Below, in pieces: positions 1-8,961 of a stretch of DNA of 64,000 nt (position 1 is the first letter of the stretch; each line of letters opens with the position of its first letter). The DNA is from Streptomyces fumanus (GTDB taxonomy: Bacteria; Actinomycetota; Actinomycetes; Streptomycetales; Streptomycetaceae). A program made the translations under genes and the position numbers. The stretch spans positions 248,001-312,000 of the forward strand of contig NZ_BNBI01000003.1 in the NCBI RefSeq assembly GCF_014655295.1, in the 5' to 3' direction. The notes below the pieces were generated by a model that was not told the origin of the DNA, did not search any database, and saw nothing but the letters and a program-made list of their open reading frames with translations.

Positions 1-164
1 GGCCCGAGCTGTGGGACGGCCGGGCCGGCGACCGGATCGCGGAGGTGCTGCTGCGCGGCGGCACCGCGCGCACCCGGCCGCGGCCCACCGACCTCCCGGA
101 GACCGCCCCCGGACCGGAATCCCTGGCCCGGTCCGCACCCATGGACCGAACGTTCCCCATATGA
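1..164 (+). CDS. UDP-N-acetylglucosamine 2-epimerase, C-terminal end (partial)
   Basis: Only the last 54 or so codons are in the window; the frame is open from base 3 to the TGA at 162-164. The fragment begins with PELWDGRAGDRIAEVL, which resembles the C-terminal helix of non-hydrolysing UDP-GlcNAc 2-epimerases (family pattern: LWDGxAxxRI). Those enzymes interconvert UDP-GlcNAc and UDP-ManNAc in the cytoplasm to supply surface glycans. The neighbours (chain-length protein, flippase, glycosyltransferases) fit that role. With so few residues the assignment is an inference and no catalytic residue can be checked. Confidence 0.55.
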   Translation, partial: PELWDGRAGDRIAEVLLRGGTARTRPRPTDLPETAPGPESLARSAPMDRTFPI

Positions 165-215
165 TCCGCTGGCAACAAATGACCGTCGAACGTGTGGTCG
201 CTAGGGGGAACCACC

Positions 216-1061
216 ATGGATCTCGCTGAGATCTTCCGGGTGCTGCGCAGGCGCTGGCGGGTGCTGCTGCCCGGACTGCTGCTGACCTCGGCTCTGGTGG
301 CCGCCGTCACCGTGCTGGTCCCGGTCGACTACCGGTCGCAGAGCACGGTGGTCCTGCTGAACTCCGAGAAGGCCACCCGGGCGTACGACGGCAACCCCTT
401 CCTGAGCACCCAGACCTCGCTCACCGGCATGGCCGACAGCCTGGCCCGCAGCCTCACCTCCGACGACGCGCTCAGGGAGCTGAAGTCCCGGGGCGCCCGG
501 GGCACGTTCGAGGCGAAGCTCGCCGACAACGCCCAGGGGCCGCTGATGTGGCTCACCGTCACCGGCACCGACCCGGACACGGTGCTCGCCTCGGACAAGA
601 TCCTGACCGCGTACGCCAAGGAACGCCTCGACGAGTTCCAGCGGCGGCAGTCGGTCGACCCCCGGGCCATGATCCGGATGACCACGATCGTGCCGCCGCA
701 GAAGCCGGTGGCGCAGTCCAAGGCCCGCCTCCAGTACATGATCATGGCCGGGTTGCTGGGGCTGGTCCTCACCCTGGTCGCCGTCTTCTACGTGGAGGCC
801 CGCAAGCGGCCGCGGGCACCGGAACCGGCGGCGCCCGGCCCCGCCCCGGCGGAGCGGGAGACGGCGGCGCCGGACCCCGCTCCGGCCGCGGACGAGACGC
901 TCGCCATCCGCCGGCCGCCGAGCTGGTCGCGGACCGCCGGGGACGACGGCACGGACACCGCGCGGACCGGGGCGGCCCGGCCGGTGGCGACGGTGCCGTC
1001 CGCAGCGCAGCCACGCGACGAGGAGTCGGGTCATGGACACCGCCCGCGCTCCGGACAGTGA
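216..1061 (+). CDS. Wzz-type polysaccharide chain-length determinant-like protein
   Basis: A 281-residue protein. The start at 216 follows GGGGGAA by about 5 bases and places MDLAEIFRVLRRRW at the N-terminus. There is a membrane segment near residues 15-36, a soluble domain of about 135 residues, and a second membrane segment near 173-196 after a PPQKPV proline-rich motif. That layout is typical of Wzz/VpsN-like proteins that set the length of exported polysaccharide. The cytoplasmic tail is about 80 residues of Pro/Ala/Glu-rich low complexity with no kinase motif. The N-terminus resembles two other proteins in this cluster (6108-8147 and 8273-8944). It overlaps the flippase gene by 29 bases, so the two are probably co-translated. 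Confidence 0.75.
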   Translation: MDLAEIFRVLRRRWRVLLPGLLLTSALVAAVTVLVPVDYRSQSTVVLLNSEKATRAYDGNPFLSTQTSLTGMADSLARSLTSDDALRELKSRGARGTFEAKLADNAQGPLMWLTVTGTDPDTVLASDKILTAYAKERLDEFQRRQSVDPRAMIRMTTIVPPQKPVAQSKARLQYMIMAGLLGLVLTLVAVFYVEARKRPRAPEPAAPGPAPAERETAAPDPAPAADETLAIRRPPSWSRTAGDDGTDTARTGAARPVATVPSAAQPRDEESGHGHRPRSGQ

Positions 1062-2577
1062 ACCGGGCGAGGCCGGCGAGGCCCCCGCTTCCGGCTCCTT
1101 CGGCCGCAAGGTCCGGTCGGCGGCCCGCTGGAGCCTGATCAACACCGTCGTGCTGCGCCTGGGCAACTTCGCCACCGGCATCGTCCTGGCCCGCTTCGCC
1201 CTGGGCCCCGCGGAGTGGGGGGTCTACGGCCTGGCCCAGACCGTGCTGCTGGTCCTGCTCTCCGCCAACGAGCTGGGCGTGGGCCTGGCCATCGTGCGCT
1301 GGGAGGGGGACCCCCGGCGGTTCGCGCCGACCGTGCTCACCCTGAGCACCCTCTCCAGCGGCCTGCTGTACGTGGCGCTGTTCGCGGCGGCACCGGCGGT
1401 GGGCGGTCTGCTGGGCTCGCCGGACGCCGCCGGGGTGCTGCGGGTGATGTGCCTGTGCGTGGTGATCGACGGGATCGCGCAGGTCCCGGCGGGCTTCCTG
1501 ACCCGGGAGTTCGCCCAGGGCAAGCGCATGGTCATCGACACGCTGAACTTCGTGGTGAGCACCGCGGTGACGCTGCTGCTGGCCTTCGCCGACCGGGGCG
1601 CGATGAGCTTCGCCTGCGGGGCGGTGGCGGGGAACCTGGTGTCGCTGATCGGCTGCCGGCTGGCCGCGCCCGGCACGCTGAGGTTCGGCTGGGACCCGGG
1701 GCAGGCCCGCGCGCTGCTGCGGTTCGGGCTGCCGCTGGCCGGGGCGAGCATGCTGGCCCTGGCGGTGGTCAACGTCGACACCATGGTGCTGGGCGCCGCG
1801 CTGGGCAATGTCGCCCTCGGCTTCTACGTGCTCGCCTTCAACATCTCCGGCTGGCCGGTGCGGATCATCTCCGAGGCCGCCCGCCGGGTCTCCTTCGCCG
1901 GGTTCTCCCGGCTGGCCGGTTCCCCGGCCGCGCTCGCCCAGGGGTTCAGCCGCGCCCTGGGCGTGCTGATCACCGGCACGGTCCCGCTGTGCGTGCTGCT
2001 GGCGGGGCTCGCCGAGCCGGTGATCCGGCTGGTCTACGGCAGCCAGTGGACGCCCGCCGCCGGGGCGCTGCCCTGGCTGATGGTCCTCGGGCTGATCCGC
2101 ATCGGCAGCGAACTGGCCTACGACTGCCTGGTCGCCATGGGGCAGCGCCGGTCCCTCTTCCTGGTGCAGGGCCTGTGGCTGGTGGCCCTGGTCCCGGTGC
2201 TGCTGGTCGCCGCCCGGCTCAACGGCGTCGTCGGGGTCTCCCAGGGCCATGTGCTGGTCGCCGGGGCGCTGGTGGTGCCCGTCTTCCTGGTCGCCCTGGG
2301 CCGTGGCGGGATCGGGCCCGGCCTGATCGCCCGGGCCTGCGCGTGGCCCTTCCTCGGCGGCGCGGTGATGGCCGCGATCGTCCTCGCGCTGCGGCACCCG
2401 TTCGGCGACGGACCGCTCGGCCTGCTGGCCGTCTCCGCCGTCGCCCTGACCGGGTACGCGGTGTGCGTCCTGCCCAGCCGGGACTTCCTGCGCGGCACCG
2501 GCCCCGGGGACCGGCGCCACCGCGGCCGGCACCGGATGTCCGCCCCGGTCCCACCCGCCCCCCAGGACACGAGGTGA
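1033..2577 (+). CDS. Polysaccharide flippase (Wzx/MOP superfamily)
   Basis: A 514-residue polytopic membrane protein. Hydrophobic segments run throughout, and the N-terminal stretch SAARWSLINTVVLRLGNF is typical of Wzx/RfbX oligosaccharide translocases of the MOP superfamily. Such proteins flip undecaprenyl-linked repeat units across the cytoplasmic membrane. The ATG at 1033 has GAGGAG 7 bases upstream and lies inside the preceding Wzz-like gene. The N-terminal 25 residues are hydrophilic and the C-terminal 30 are basic and proline-rich. Position between a chain-length protein and glycosyltransferases supports export of the polymer made here. A teichuronic-acid-type flippase would look the same. 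Confidence 0.85.
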   Translation: MDTARAPDSEPGEAGEAPASGSFGRKVRSAARWSLINTVVLRLGNFATGIVLARFALGPAEWGVYGLAQTVLLVLLSANELGVGLAIVRWEGDPRRFAPTVLTLSTLSSGLLYVALFAAAPAVGGLLGSPDAAGVLRVMCLCVVIDGIAQVPAGFLTREFAQGKRMVIDTLNFVVSTAVTLLLAFADRGAMSFACGAVAGNLVSLIGCRLAAPGTLRFGWDPGQARALLRFGLPLAGASMLALAVVNVDTMVLGAALGNVALGFYVLAFNISGWPVRIISEAARRVSFAGFSRLAGSPAALAQGFSRALGVLITGTVPLCVLLAGLAEPVIRLVYGSQWTPAAGALPWLMVLGLIRIGSELAYDCLVAMGQRRSLFLVQGLWLVALVPVLLVAARLNGVVGVSQGHVLVAGALVVPVFLVALGRGGIGPGLIARACAWPFLGGAVMAAIVLALRHPFGDGPLGLLAVSAVALTGYAVCVLPSRDFLRGTGPGDRRHRGRHRMSAPVPPAPQDTR

Positions 2578-2582
2578 GCCCG

Positions 2583-3686
2583 ATGACCCGGCACACCGGC
2601 CGCAACCCGCTGGCCGCGTTACTGCTCACCGCCGTGCTGGCGGTCCTGGCGGCGGCCTGCTCGGAACCGGCGGGGTCCGCGGCGCCGCCCTGCCGGTCCG
2701 GCGCGCCGGCCTGCTCCCCGAGCACCACCGCGCCGCCGCCGAGCCCCGAGCCGTCCACCCCGGCCGTCGGCCCGCCGAGCGGCCCGGCCACCTCGCCCGC
2801 GCCCGCGTCCCCGGCGACCAGCCGCCCCGGCACCCCGTCCCGCACGCCCTCGGCCGGAGTCGACGGTTGTGCCTCGCCGCGCGCCTGCGGCTTCCCCGAC
2901 GCCGCCGGCACCGGCCACCGCACCGCCCCCAGGACCCGCAAGTCCGGCCATCTGACCGTCCGTACCGACGGGGCGGTCATCCGGGGCTGGGACCTCGCCG
3001 GGTCGCTCGACATCTACGCGGACGACGTCACCGTCATCGACAGCAGGATCACCTCGGACAACTGGTGGGGCGTCAACCTGCGCCCCGGCCACCGCGGCCT
3101 GCGCGTCCTGCACTCCACCCTCACCGCCGTCCCCGGCGAGGGCCCGGACAACGGCGGCGTCGACTACGCGGTGTCCAACATGGGGACCAGCCCCGTCGAG
3201 GTCGGCTGGTGCGACGTGTCGGTGTTCGGCGACGCCCTCTCCACGGGACAGGGCGACCTGCACGACAACTACGTCCACGACCTCGCCCCCTTCGTCAACC
3301 AGGGCGGCGAGTGGCAGCACACCAACGCGGTGATCAGCGGCGGCGGCAACACCGGGCACCTGATCGTCCGGCACAACACCCTGCTCAACCCGACCCGCGT
3401 CGACCAGGGGGCGTCCGGCGGCATCGGCCTGTTCCCGGACAGCGGCCCGGTCCGCAACGTCACCGTCGACCGCAACTGGATCGCCGGGGGCGCCTACGCC
3501 CTCTACGCCGGCGGCGAGGGCGCCACCGGCATCCGCGTCACGGACAACGTCTTCTCCACCCAGTTCCACCCCGCCTCCGGCGGCTACGGCCCGGTCGCCC
3601 ACTGGAACGCGGACGGCACCGGCAACGTATGGCGCGGCAACCGGATGTCCGACGGCCGTCCGGTCCGGCCGGAGCCGGCCGCGTGA
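2583..3686 (+). CDS. Secreted lipoprotein with right-handed beta-helix (pectate-lyase-like fold)
   Basis: A 367-residue protein. GAGGTGA lies 5 bases before the ATG. The N-terminus has a basic start, a hydrophobic stretch (LLLTAVLAVLAAAC) and a Cys that may be lipidated, although the lipobox is not perfect. Residues about 30-95 are a Pro/Ser/Thr-rich linker. From about residue 115 the sequence has the N-rich, V/I-alternating repeats of parallel beta-helix proteins (GHLTVRTDG, DNYVHDL, LIVRHNTLLNP, VTVDRNWIAGG). Such proteins bind or cleave polysaccharides outside the cell. Here it could process or anchor the glycan made by the cluster. No catalytic motif could be assigned. The stop overlaps the next gene start (GTGA). 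Confidence 0.7.
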   Translation: MTRHTGRNPLAALLLTAVLAVLAAACSEPAGSAAPPCRSGAPACSPSTTAPPPSPEPSTPAVGPPSGPATSPAPASPATSRPGTPSRTPSAGVDGCASPRACGFPDAAGTGHRTAPRTRKSGHLTVRTDGAVIRGWDLAGSLDIYADDVTVIDSRITSDNWWGVNLRPGHRGLRVLHSTLTAVPGEGPDNGGVDYAVSNMGTSPVEVGWCDVSVFGDALSTGQGDLHDNYVHDLAPFVNQGGEWQHTNAVISGGGNTGHLIVRHNTLLNPTRVDQGASGGIGLFPDSGPVRNVTVDRNWIAGGAYALYAGGEGATGIRVTDNVFSTQFHPASGGYGPVAHWNADGTGNVWRGNRMSDGRPVRPEPAA

Positions 3687-4486
3687 GCGCCCGCCGGGTG
3701 GCGCGCGCGCCCTGGATCCTGCTGAAGGCGCTGTTCGGCTGGCTGGTGCTGTTCGAGGCCAGGAACAAGGTGGTGCTGGCCCCGACCGCGGTGGCGCTGC
3801 GCCGGTTCGAGGACGCCGAGACCCGGCGGCTGGCCGCCGCCGGTCCGGTCCCGCCGCCGGCGCTGGTCGCCACGGTGATCGCCACCCACCGGCGCCCCGA
3901 GACGCTGCGGGCCGCGGTCCGCTCGGCGCTGGACCAGACCGTCCGCGACCAGGTCGTCATCGTGGTCGACGACGGCGCCGGACTGCCCCCGCTGCCCGCC
4001 GACCCGCGGCTGTTCGCCGTCTCCCTGGCGCGGAACACCAAGGTGGCCGGGGTGGTGCGCAACGTGGGCATCCGCCTCACCCGGTCCCGGTACGTGGCCT
4101 TCCTGGACGACGACAACCTGTGGGAACCCGACCACCTCGAACGGGCCCTGGCCGTGCTGCGCTCCCCCGGCGGCCCCGACGGCGTCTACACGGCCCTGCG
4201 CCGGGTCCTGCCCGACGGCAGCGAACGGGACGTACTCTCGGTCCCCTACGACCGGCGCCGGGCCGCCCGCGAGGCGTTCCTGGACACCAACGCCTTCGTC
4301 GCCCGCCGCACCCGCGCGCTGCGCTTCAGCCGCCTGCGCCGGACCCCGGAGGTGCTGCCCCGGGAGGACTGGGAGCTGATCCACCGCTACGCCCGCCGGC
4401 ACCGGGTGCTGCACCTGCCGCACCCCACCGTCCGCTACCTGGTGAACCCGTCCAGCTTCTACACGCGGTGGCGACCGACCAGGTGA
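3683..4486 (+). CDS. GT2-family glycosyltransferase
   Basis: A 267-residue protein. The GTG start overlaps the preceding stop by 4 bases (GTGA), so translation is coupled. After about 55 residues with a short hydrophobic patch, the GT-A fold begins (LVATVIATHRRPETLRAAV). Donor-binding acidic motifs follow: VVDDG near residue 100 and FLDDDNLW near residue 145. GT2 enzymes of this kind add a sugar from a nucleotide donor to a lipid-linked acceptor at the cytoplasmic membrane. The protein is a little short for the family (usually 280-330) but the core is intact. Donor and acceptor are not predictable. Confidence 0.8.
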   Translation: MSARRVARAPWILLKALFGWLVLFEARNKVVLAPTAVALRRFEDAETRRLAAAGPVPPPALVATVIATHRRPETLRAAVRSALDQTVRDQVVIVVDDGAGLPPLPADPRLFAVSLARNTKVAGVVRNVGIRLTRSRYVAFLDDDNLWEPDHLERALAVLRSPGGPDGVYTALRRVLPDGSERDVLSVPYDRRRAAREAFLDTNAFVARRTRALRFSRLRRTPEVLPREDWELIHRYARRHRVLHLPHPTVRYLVNPSSFYTRWRPTR

Positions 4487-4529
4487 GAACCGATCCGTTT
4501 CCCGTCCCCGACCACAGGTGGTTGATCCC

Positions 4530-5204
4530 ATGCCCCACTCCCGCGCCCTGCGGAACAGATTCGTCGACGCGCCCGGCTCCCTGGGCGAACGGCTCCGGCT
4601 CGCCCGCTGGGAGCGGTTCCGGCGCTGCTTCCCCGGCATCGAGAACATGAGCGTGGTGGACCTGGGCGGCACCGCCGAGATGTGGCTGCGCGCGCCGGTG
4701 CGCGCCAAGCACGTCCACCTGATCAACCTGGAGTCGCACCCGGCCGGCCTGCCCGACTGGATCACCGCGGAGAACGCCGACGTCACCGACCCGGAGGTCG
4801 CGGCCGGGCTGAGCGCCGAGGGCGGCTACGACCTGGTCTTCTCCAACTCGACCATCGAGCACGTGGGCGGCCACAGCCAGCGCCGCCGGTTCGTCTCCGC
4901 CGTCGAGCGACTGGCGCCGCTGCACTGGGTGCAGACGCCGTACCGGTACTTCCCCGTCGAACCGCACTTCGTGGCGCCCGGGTTCCAGTTCCTGCCGCTG
5001 GCCGCGCGGGCGCGTCTGGTGCGGCGCTGGCCGCTGGTGCACAGCCGCCCGGACAGCCCGGAGTCGGCGATGGACGCCGTGGTCAACATCGAGCTGCTGA
5101 CCCGGGCGGAGCTGCGCTACCTCTTCCCCCGGTCGGTGATCCTCAGCGAGCGGGTGCTCGGCGTGCCCAAGTCCCTCATCGCCGTACGGAACAGGGCGGC
5201 CTGA
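4530..5204 (+). CDS. Class I SAM-dependent methyltransferase
   Basis: A 224-residue protein if translation starts at the ATG at 4530, which has AGGTGG 8 bases upstream. A GTG at 4518 is the alternative. Motif I of a Rossmann methyltransferase is recognisable as VVDLGGTAEMW, and the later DLVFSNSTIEHV matches the post-motif II/III region of Methyltransf_11-type enzymes. The likely role is methylating a sugar or lipid-linked glycan intermediate. It is the last plus-strand gene of this block, and the next gene converges with only 7 bases between the stops. Confidence 0.75.
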   Translation: MPHSRALRNRFVDAPGSLGERLRLARWERFRRCFPGIENMSVVDLGGTAEMWLRAPVRAKHVHLINLESHPAGLPDWITAENADVTDPEVAAGLSAEGGYDLVFSNSTIEHVGGHSQRRRFVSAVERLAPLHWVQTPYRYFPVEPHFVAPGFQFLPLAARARLVRRWPLVHSRPDSPESAMDAVVNIELLTRAELRYLFPRSVILSERVLGVPKSLIAVRNRAA

Positions 5205-5211
5205 ATCCCGG

Positions 5212-6111
5212 TCAGGGACCCGGCGTCGCCCGCAGGGCGCCGGGCCTGGCCAGCGCGGCGGCGGCCGCCCGGGCGGCCGGGCGGCCCAGCGCGGCCCGCG
5301 AGGTCTCCCGCAGCAGCACGGCGGCCCGGAACGCGGCCGTGGCGAGCGGGCCGTGCCGGCGCCGGTACAGCCGGACCCGGTTGAGGGTGAGCAGGGTCCA
5401 CAGCCGGGGCGAGACCTGGGAGTCGCCGCCCAGGTGGACGGCCTCGGCGGTCGGCTCCAGACGGGTGGCGAAGCCCCTGTCCCGCGCCCGCAGGCAGTAC
5501 TCGGTCTCCTCCGAGTAGAGGAAGAACGACTCGTCCCACCGGCCGCAGACGGCCAGGCAGTCGGCCGATACGGCCATCAGCGCGCCGGTCGCCCAGTCCG
5601 CGCGGGTGGGCTCCCGGTAGGCGGCGGGGTCGGTGACGATCTCGCTGAGCGCCGGGAAGCGGCCGGCCCGGGTGTTGCCGAGGACCGCCTCGCCCAGCGC
5701 CCGCAGCACGCCCGGCTCCCGGCGCAGCGAGTGCTGCGGCACCCGGCCGCCCTCCTCGTACAGCAGCGGGACGACGATGCCGACGCCGTCGACGAGGCCG
5801 TCGACGAGGCGCTTGGCGCAGCCCTGCCGCATCCGGATGTCGGGGTTGCACACCAGTACGGCCCCGTGGTCGCCGGCCGCGTCCAGGGCGGCGTTGACCC
5901 CGGCCGCGTACCCGGCGTTGCGGCCGGTCTCCACCACGACGGCGCCGGGGGCCAGCGTCCGCAGCAGGGCGACGGTGTCGTCGCAGGAGTCGTTGTCGGC
6001 GACGACCAGCCGCCAGTCGAGGCCGGCCATGCCCTCGGGCAGCGCGGCGAGGAAGCCGGGGAGCACCGGGGCGCTGTTCCAGGTGACGACGACGACGGTG
6101 ACGGGGCTCAT
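5212..6111 (-). CDS. GT2-family glycosyltransferase (rhamnosyltransferase-like)
   Basis: A 299-residue protein. The ATG at 6111 overlaps the stop of the upstream polymerase gene (ATGA). The N-terminus MSPVTVVVVTWNSAPVL and the following VVADNDSCDD and RNAGYAAGVNAAL are signatures of the GT2 branch that includes dTDP-rhamnosyltransferases. CNPDI supplies the acidic donor motif, and WATGALMAVSAD and DESFFLYSEETEYCLRA form the acceptor-side motifs. It probably extends the repeat unit in the cytoplasm. The gene belongs to a two-gene operon with the Wzz-Wzy fusion. Confidence 0.85.
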   Translation of the reverse strand: MSPVTVVVVTWNSAPVLPGFLAALPEGMAGLDWRLVVADNDSCDDTVALLRTLAPGAVVVETGRNAGYAAGVNAALDAAGDHGAVLVCNPDIRMRQGCAKRLVDGLVDGVGIVVPLLYEEGGRVPQHSLRREPGVLRALGEAVLGNTRAGRFPALSEIVTDPAAYREPTRADWATGALMAVSADCLAVCGRWDESFFLYSEETEYCLRARDRGFATRLEPTAEAVHLGGDSQVSPRLWTLLTLNRVRLYRRRHGPLATAAFRAAVLLRETSRAALGRPAARAAAAALARPGALRATPGP

Positions 6112-8147
6112 CGGGACTCCGCGAGTTCGGGTAGCGGGGCTTCGGGGGTCTTGCCGGGTGCGCGGACGGCGGCGGACGCCTCGGCGGCCTCGGCGGCCTC
6201 GCGGCGGATGAAGCCGAGGAAGCTGCCGCCCGCGCCCAGCAGCAGGAAGAACATGCCCGCGTACATGGGGAAGCTGAGGGCGTCGAAGGTGGCGCTGATG
6301 ACCAGGGCGACCAGGGCGGAGGCGAGGAACGCCTGGCCCAGTTCGCGGTCCGACTCGGTGCGGGCGAGCCGGCGGACGGCACCGCCGGTGTGGATCTGGG
6401 TGACGATCAGGGCGAGGAAGGCGAGCAGTCCGACGACGCCCATTTCGGCCAGGATCAGCATGTACTCGTTGTCCGTGAAGAAGTACAGGTCGGGGGTGAA
6501 GGTCCCGAACCCGCGCCCGAACCAGGGGTGTTCCTTCAGGTAGGGCACGATGGCGCCGTACTTGACGGTGCGGGCCTGGGTGCTGCTGTCGGAGTCGGAC
6601 AGGAAGCTGGCGAACAGGTTGGTGATGGTGCCGATCAGCCCCGGCACGATCACCTTGAAGCAGGCCACCGCGCCGAGGATCAGGCCGATCGCGGCCCAGC
6701 GGCGCTGCGGCTTCCAGCGGGGCACCAGCACCAGGATCGCGATGAACGCGCCGATGATGGAGGTCCGGGACACCGTCAGCGGCAGCGCGCCCGCCATGAC
6801 CGCCACCGGGCCCCAGCGGCGCACCGCCCCGGCGTGCCGGCGCACCGGGTCGAACGCCTGGTGCACGGCGAAGGGCACCAGCAGGGCCAGCATGCCGCCG
6901 AACTCCAGCGGGTGGGCGGTGGTGGAGCGCGGCCGGGTGAAGGAGCCGCGGTCCATGGCGCTGATCCCGGCGCTGCTGGACTGCAGCCCGGGGATGCTGA
7001 AGGAGTCGGCGACGTTGGTGGCGGCGAAGAAGTCGTAGTAGCCGATCAGGGCGACGACCGTGCCGAGGACGACGAGCCGCCGCATCAGGGTCTCCAGCCG
7101 GTCGCGCTCCTGGATGCCGGCCGAGGCCAGCACCACCAGCGCCACCCACACCAGCAGCCCGATCAGGCCCCGGTCGGCGCCGAGGATCTCCTTGTGCGCG
7201 CTGCCCCGGCCGGCCGCGGTGAGGTAGGACAGCAGCACCGCCGCGGCGAGCGCGCACATGACCACGCGCGGCAGTCTGGTGCCCCGCGCGGGCAGGATGC
7301 GTCCGCCGAGCCAGGTGGCGAGGTACCACAGCAGGCCGAGCAGGGCGAAGACGTTGGCGGGGGTGCCGACGCCGCCCAGCGCGGGCAGGGTCAGGTTCGA
7401 CGGGACGAAGACGGCCAGCACCAGGTAGCCGGTGAGCACGGTGGTGGCGTCGAGCCGGCGCACCAGCAGGCCCTTGGGGCGCTCGGGCGGCCGGGCGCGG
7501 TGGCGGCGGGGCACGTATCCGGCCAGGGCGCGGCCCCGGCGGCGTACCACGGCGACGCCCTCGGCCAGGATGGACAGCAGGAACGCGGCGACCAGGCCGA
7601 CGATGACGACGGCGGCGATGCCCTGGTAGCGGCTCTTGGACCGGGAGACCGGTGGCTGCGGCTGCACCACCGGCGCGGACTGGACCGCGTACACCGCGGG
7701 CACCTTGGAGGCGTTCTGGAGGGCGGTCAACTGCTCCCCGGCGAACCCGGTGAGGGTGGTGGTCTCCCGGTACACCTTCGCCGCGTCGGTGCCGGTCACG
7801 CCGAGGGTGAGCAGCGGGCCGTCGGCGTCGGCCGCGAAGGCGACGGTGTACGGGTCGGTGACGCCCCGGGAGCGCAGTTCCTTCGCCGCCTCGGCCGACT
7901 GCAGGGTGCGGATCAGCACGTCGGCGGTGACGACCAGCGGACCGCCCGCGTTCGACAGCGGGTTGCCGAAGGTGGGCGGGAGTTCGGCGGTCGCCGTGGA
8001 GTCCAGCAGGGTGACCGAGCTCTGCGACTCGTAGGTCACCGGGACGGTCCGGTACAGGTACAGGCCGGCCAGCAGGCTGAGCAGGGTCAGCGGGACCACG
8101 AAGTACCAGCGGCGGCGCATGATGGCCAGCAGGTCGGCGAGGCTCAT
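6108..8147 (-). CDS. Fusion of a Wzz-like chain-length domain and an O-antigen ligase/polymerase (Wzy-type)
   Basis: A 679-residue protein. Residues 1 to about 200 repeat the layout of the stand-alone Wzz-like proteins here: MSLADLLAIMRRRWYF, first membrane helix at about 15-35, soluble domain, QPQPPVSRSKSR, second helix at about 180-200. After a basic linker, residues about 235-650 form a polytopic domain with around 10 hydrophobic helices. The sequence HPWFGRGFGTFTPD in a long loop is typical of Wzy_C/O-antigen ligase proteins. These join repeat units, or transfer the polymer, on the outer face of the membrane. Fusing length control and polymerisation in one chain is unusual. The alternative is a ligase carrying a regulatory Wzz module. 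Confidence 0.75.
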   Translation of the reverse strand: MSLADLLAIMRRRWYFVVPLTLLSLLAGLYLYRTVPVTYESQSSVTLLDSTATAELPPTFGNPLSNAGGPLVVTADVLIRTLQSAEAAKELRSRGVTDPYTVAFAADADGPLLTLGVTGTDAAKVYRETTTLTGFAGEQLTALQNASKVPAVYAVQSAPVVQPQPPVSRSKSRYQGIAAVVIVGLVAAFLLSILAEGVAVVRRRGRALAGYVPRRHRARPPERPKGLLVRRLDATTVLTGYLVLAVFVPSNLTLPALGGVGTPANVFALLGLLWYLATWLGGRILPARGTRLPRVVMCALAAAVLLSYLTAAGRGSAHKEILGADRGLIGLLVWVALVVLASAGIQERDRLETLMRRLVVLGTVVALIGYYDFFAATNVADSFSIPGLQSSSAGISAMDRGSFTRPRSTTAHPLEFGGMLALLVPFAVHQAFDPVRRHAGAVRRWGPVAVMAGALPLTVSRTSIIGAFIAILVLVPRWKPQRRWAAIGLILGAVACFKVIVPGLIGTITNLFASFLSDSDSSTQARTVKYGAIVPYLKEHPWFGRGFGTFTPDLYFFTDNEYMLILAEMGVVGLLAFLALIVTQIHTGGAVRRLARTESDRELGQAFLASALVALVISATFDALSFPMYAGMFFLLLGAGGSFLGFIRREAAEAAEASAAVRAPGKTPEAPLPELAESR

Positions 8148-8272
8148 CGGCTCTCCCCCCGGTCGCGGGCGGCGGGGCCGGGCCGGGGGGCCCGGGTCCG
8201 GCGCGAGCCGGGTGATTCGGTGGCGGCGGGCCCCGGCGCCTGCGAGGATCGGTGCCGACGGAAGGATTGCCT

Positions 8273-8944
8273 GTGTCGCCCCGTGACGTCGCCGAAGCGC
8301 TGCTCCGCCGCTGGTACGTACTGCTGCTCGGGCTCCTGCTGACGGCCGCCGGAGCCTATCCGGTGCTGCATCCCGCGCCGCGGTACGTCAGTTCGGCGGT
8401 GGTCGTCCTCAAGCCGCCCGCGACCGGCAACCAGCCCAACCAACTGACCAACCTCCAGCCGCCGTTGGCCACCTTCTCGTACGGGGTCGTGCAGCGGCTG
8501 CGGTCCCCCGCCGGCCGCGCGGAACTGGCCGCCGCGGGGGTGCGGGGGCCGTACGAGCTGATCCCGCGCAACAGCGGCACCAGCGCCACCCCGCAGTATC
8601 TGATCCCCTCGCTCCAGGTGCAGGCGCGCGGGGCCGGGGCCGCCGAGGCCGACGCGGTGGTCCGGCGGATCATCGACGTCTACACCCGGCACGTGGACGG
8701 CATCCAGGCGGCCGAGGGCATCGCTCCGCGTACCCGGATCAGCGCCTCGGTGCTGGTCGCGCCGAGCGCCGCCCCGGTGGTGGGCGACCGGACCCGGGGG
8801 CTGGCCGGGACGGCGCTGCTGGGCGGGACCGCCTCGGTGCTGGTCGCGCTCTGGTGCGACCGGTGGGCGCGGCGCCGCGCCCAGGGGCGTGGCGGCCGGC
8901 CGGAACCGGTCCGCGGGGCCGGCCGGGTTCCGGTGGCGGGCTGA
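8273..8944 (+). CDS. Wzz-like chain-length protein (short form)
   Basis: A 223-residue protein. I prefer the GTG at 8273, which has GGAAGGA 6 bases upstream, over the GTG at 8252. The N-terminus SPRDVAEALLRRWYVLLLGLLLT matches the first helix of the two other Wzz-like proteins in this cluster. The second helix is near residues 175-200, and the protein ends in a short Arg-rich tail. No kinase domain is present. It stands alone on the plus strand, diverging from the Wzz-polymerase fusion with about 125 bases between the starts, so a shared control region is likely. Confidence 0.65.
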   Translation: MSPRDVAEALLRRWYVLLLGLLLTAAGAYPVLHPAPRYVSSAVVVLKPPATGNQPNQLTNLQPPLATFSYGVVQRLRSPAGRAELAAAGVRGPYELIPRNSGTSATPQYLIPSLQVQARGAGAAEADAVVRRIIDVYTRHVDGIQAAEGIAPRTRISASVLVAPSAAPVVGDRTRGLAGTALLGGTASVLVALWCDRWARRRAQGRGGRPEPVRGAGRVPVAG

Positions 8945-8961
8945 GCCGAACCGGGCGCGCA

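Noticed and set aside
201..2532. Long minus-strand open frames opposite the Wzz-like and flippase genes
   Set aside because: They are high-GC shadow frames with Arg/Gly/Pro-rich, domain-free translations; the plus-strand genes have clear motifs and ribosome sites.
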